Below, in pieces: positions 7,134 through 8,701 of a DNA stretch of 8,701 nucleotides (position 1 is the stretch's first letter; each line of letters opens with the position of its first letter). The position numbers and the translations under genes are program-made. The notes beneath the pieces are model-generated. The model was given only the letters and a program-made list of their open reading frames with translations, did no database searches and had not been told where the DNA came from. Source of the stretch: Patescibacteria group bacterium UBA6489 (GTDB lineage Bacteria > Patescibacteriota > Gracilibacteria > BD1-5 > UBA6164); assembly GCA_002435385.1 (NCBI GenBank), contig DJMN01000010.1:1-8701 (forward strand). The letters are read 5' to 3'.

Positions 7134-8426
7134 ATGCTTAAAAAACTAAAAAAGCTAATCGCTTTAGACAATCCAATCAGACTATTTTACCACAAAATGA
7201 GAGCAATTATCGCAAACATCGTTTATGGATTTCCATCAAAAGATATGATAATAATCTGAGTAACCTGAACAAACTGAAAAACAACCACATCAAACATAAT
7301 AACAAAATGATTACAAGAAGCATGAAAAAAAGTATTTATGTTCTCAACTGTAAATTATACCATTTTAGATAAAACCTATACAAACAATACTAAAATGACA
7401 TCACCAGATGTATTTTTACTTCAAAAATTATTAAAACAAGCTAAGAAAAAATGATGTGAAATAGCCGTAATAGAAACAGCATCACACTGACTAAAAATGC
7501 ATAGAGTATGGGGAATAAACTATGATATAGCAGTACTTACAAACATTACCCAAGACCATTTAGATTTGCACAAAACTATGGAAGATTATGTAAACACTAA
7601 ATTAAAACTATTCAAACTACTAAGCACAACCAAGAAAAAGCCATGAGTTAAGAAAACAGCAATAATAAACCTAGAATCAGATTACAAAGATGTATTTCTA
7701 AAGGAAAATTATGAAAAACTATACACTTACTGAGAATCTCCAATGGCAAAAATCAGATTAACATGAGTAGAAAATGATATAAAATCAACTAAATTCAATT
7801 TAGAAATATACGACACAGAACTTGAAATAGAAACAAAACTAAGATGAAAATTCAACATCTATAATATCATGGCAGCTATCTGAGTTCTAGTATCTCTTTG
7901 AGTAGAACACAAAAAAATAAAATCAATAATAAAAAAAATAGATTTAGTACCTTGAAGATTAGAAGAAGTAGAAAATAAAAGGTGAATAAAAATATTTGTA
8001 GACTACGCTCACACTCACGATGCTCTAGAAAAAGTTTTATCAACATTAAAAGAAATAGAATGAGTAAATAGAATCATAACAGTATTTTGAGCTTGTTGAG
8101 ACAGGGATGCCACCAAAAGACATATTATGTGAGAGGTTGTATCTAATCTTTCAGATATAGTAATACTAACCCAAGATGATGATTATACAGAAAAAACAAC
8201 AGACATAATAAACGATGTGAAACCCTGAATTAAAAACAAAAAAGAATGAAAAAACTATTTTATCATAGAAGATAGAAAACAAGCTTTAGTTAAAGGTTTG
8301 GAGATAGCAGAAAAAAATGATATACTATTGGTAGCATGAAAATGAGATGAACATGTTCTTATTACTAATGATTGACCAATAAATTGGAACGATAAAGATG
8401 AAATATTAAAACTATTGGAAAAATAG
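7134..8426 (+). CDS. murE: Short-form MurE-like UDP-MurNAc-dipeptide ligase
   Basis: This encodes 430 aa with UGA as Gly. It is a Mur ligase that should add the third stem-peptide amino acid to UDP-MurNAc-L-Ala-D-Glu in the cytoplasm. The ATP-binding P-loop GVTGTNGKTT starts at residue 42, with all three glycines encoded by TGA. Other Mur landmarks are ETASHGL, the DHLDLH motif at 141, the probable carbamylated lysine Lys156 (YVNTKLKLF), PGRLE near 277, DYAHTHDAL at 290 and FGACGDRDATKR near 320. Classical MurE has about 100 residues before the P-loop; only 41 remain here, so the UDP-binding N-terminal domain is reduced. I recall short forms like this from other Patescibacteria. At the amino-acid specificity site, where DAP enzymes have DNPR, this protein has DDDY (349-352 or one residue earlier), so the added amino acid is uncertain. 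No promoter is visible in the 12 bp after the preceding terminator; it may rely on read-through. Confidence 0.85.
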
Positions 8427-8454
8427 GTACTTTTATATCATTAAGTATTTAAAA

Positions 8455-8701
8455 ATGAAAACAGAAAAAAACCTTCTATTAAAAATACTAAAAAAGAAAA
8501 TATTTAAAGCTTTCACTTTAGTAGAATTAATAGTGGTAATAGTAATTTTGGCTATATTATGAACCCTAGCATTTATAGCAATGGAATGATATAGTAAAAG
8601 TGCAAGAAATTCAACAAGATTAGCAGATTTAGACGTAATAAAAAAATCACTAGAACTACATATAATAAAAACTTGAGTCTACCCATTACCAACAGACTGA
8701 A
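8455..8701 (+). CDS. Type IV pilin-like protein (3' end missing)
   Basis: The first 82 residues are present and the gene runs off the window. A long basic leader (18 residues, many Lys) ends in KA, followed by FTLVELIVVIVILAILG, the signature N-methylation/prepilin-peptidase segment that forms the N-terminal helix of type IV pilins and pseudopilins. Glu5 of the mature protein is present. Cleavage is expected between Ala and Phe; the residue before the site is Ala instead of the usual Gly. The following region (YSKSARNSTRLADLDVIKKSLELHIIKTG) fits the start of a pilin head that packs against the helix. The final visible TGA codons are Gly. It starts 28 bp after the Mur ligase stop, with no Shine-Dalgarno sequence. 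It could be a major pilin, a minor pilin or a pseudopilin. Confidence 0.88.

Noticed and set aside
44..8701. TGA as Trp (mycoplasma-type code) or selenocysteine
   Set aside because: The conserved residues at TGA are glycine, TGG is used for Trp, and TGA is far too frequent for selenocysteine.
1..8701. CRISPR array, tRNA, rRNA, transposase or tandem repeats
   Set aside because: No regularly spaced repeats, cloverleaf-like sequences or transposase motifs were seen in a manual reading.

Overview
The window comes from a bacterium that reads UGA as glycine. FtsH and a MurE-type ligase reach full length only if in-frame TGA is translated, and every TGA at a recognisable conserved position falls on a glycine: two of the three glycines in the FtsH Walker A loop, the glycine inside HEVGH, and all three glycines of the MurE P-loop. 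All eight complete genes end in TAA or TAG. This code, together with strong AT-richness, fits Absconditabacteria (SR1) or Gracilibacteria of the Patescibacteria/CPR. Gene content does not tell the two apart. No in-frame CGA or CGG was seen in about 2,600 codons.

The left half is a minus-strand block, given here in transcription order. It holds a small two-helix membrane protein (4399-4151), a HIT-family protein (4123-3806), a membrane-anchored solute-binding protein (3786-2452), a transmembrane sensor histidine kinase (2355-1051) and a secreted coiled-coil protein (913-44). A terminator-like hairpin (2425-2450) and a GC-rich palindrome (2376-2410) lie between the binding protein and the kinase. 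A good promoter (1007-980) precedes the coiled-coil gene. The block is therefore probably several transcription units: the first three genes, the kinase, and the coiled-coil gene. No response regulator or ABC permease is present.

The right half is plus-strand. It holds a 121-residue coiled-coil protein with its own promoter and terminator, ftsH with its own promoter and a long A/T-flanked terminator, a short-form MurE-like ligase, and the start of a type IV pilin-like protein that runs off the end. The 147-bp divergent region 4400-4546 separates the two halves.

The window mixes envelope functions (protein quality control, peptidoglycan precursor synthesis, sensing, solute binding, pilin) with unassigned small proteins. 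No mobile element, CRISPR array, tRNA or rRNA was recognised. No gene-free stretch exceeds 300 bases; the longest is 4913-5138, which holds a terminator, a promoter and a dyad. Translation was done by hand with UGA as Gly, so single-residue numbering could be off slightly.
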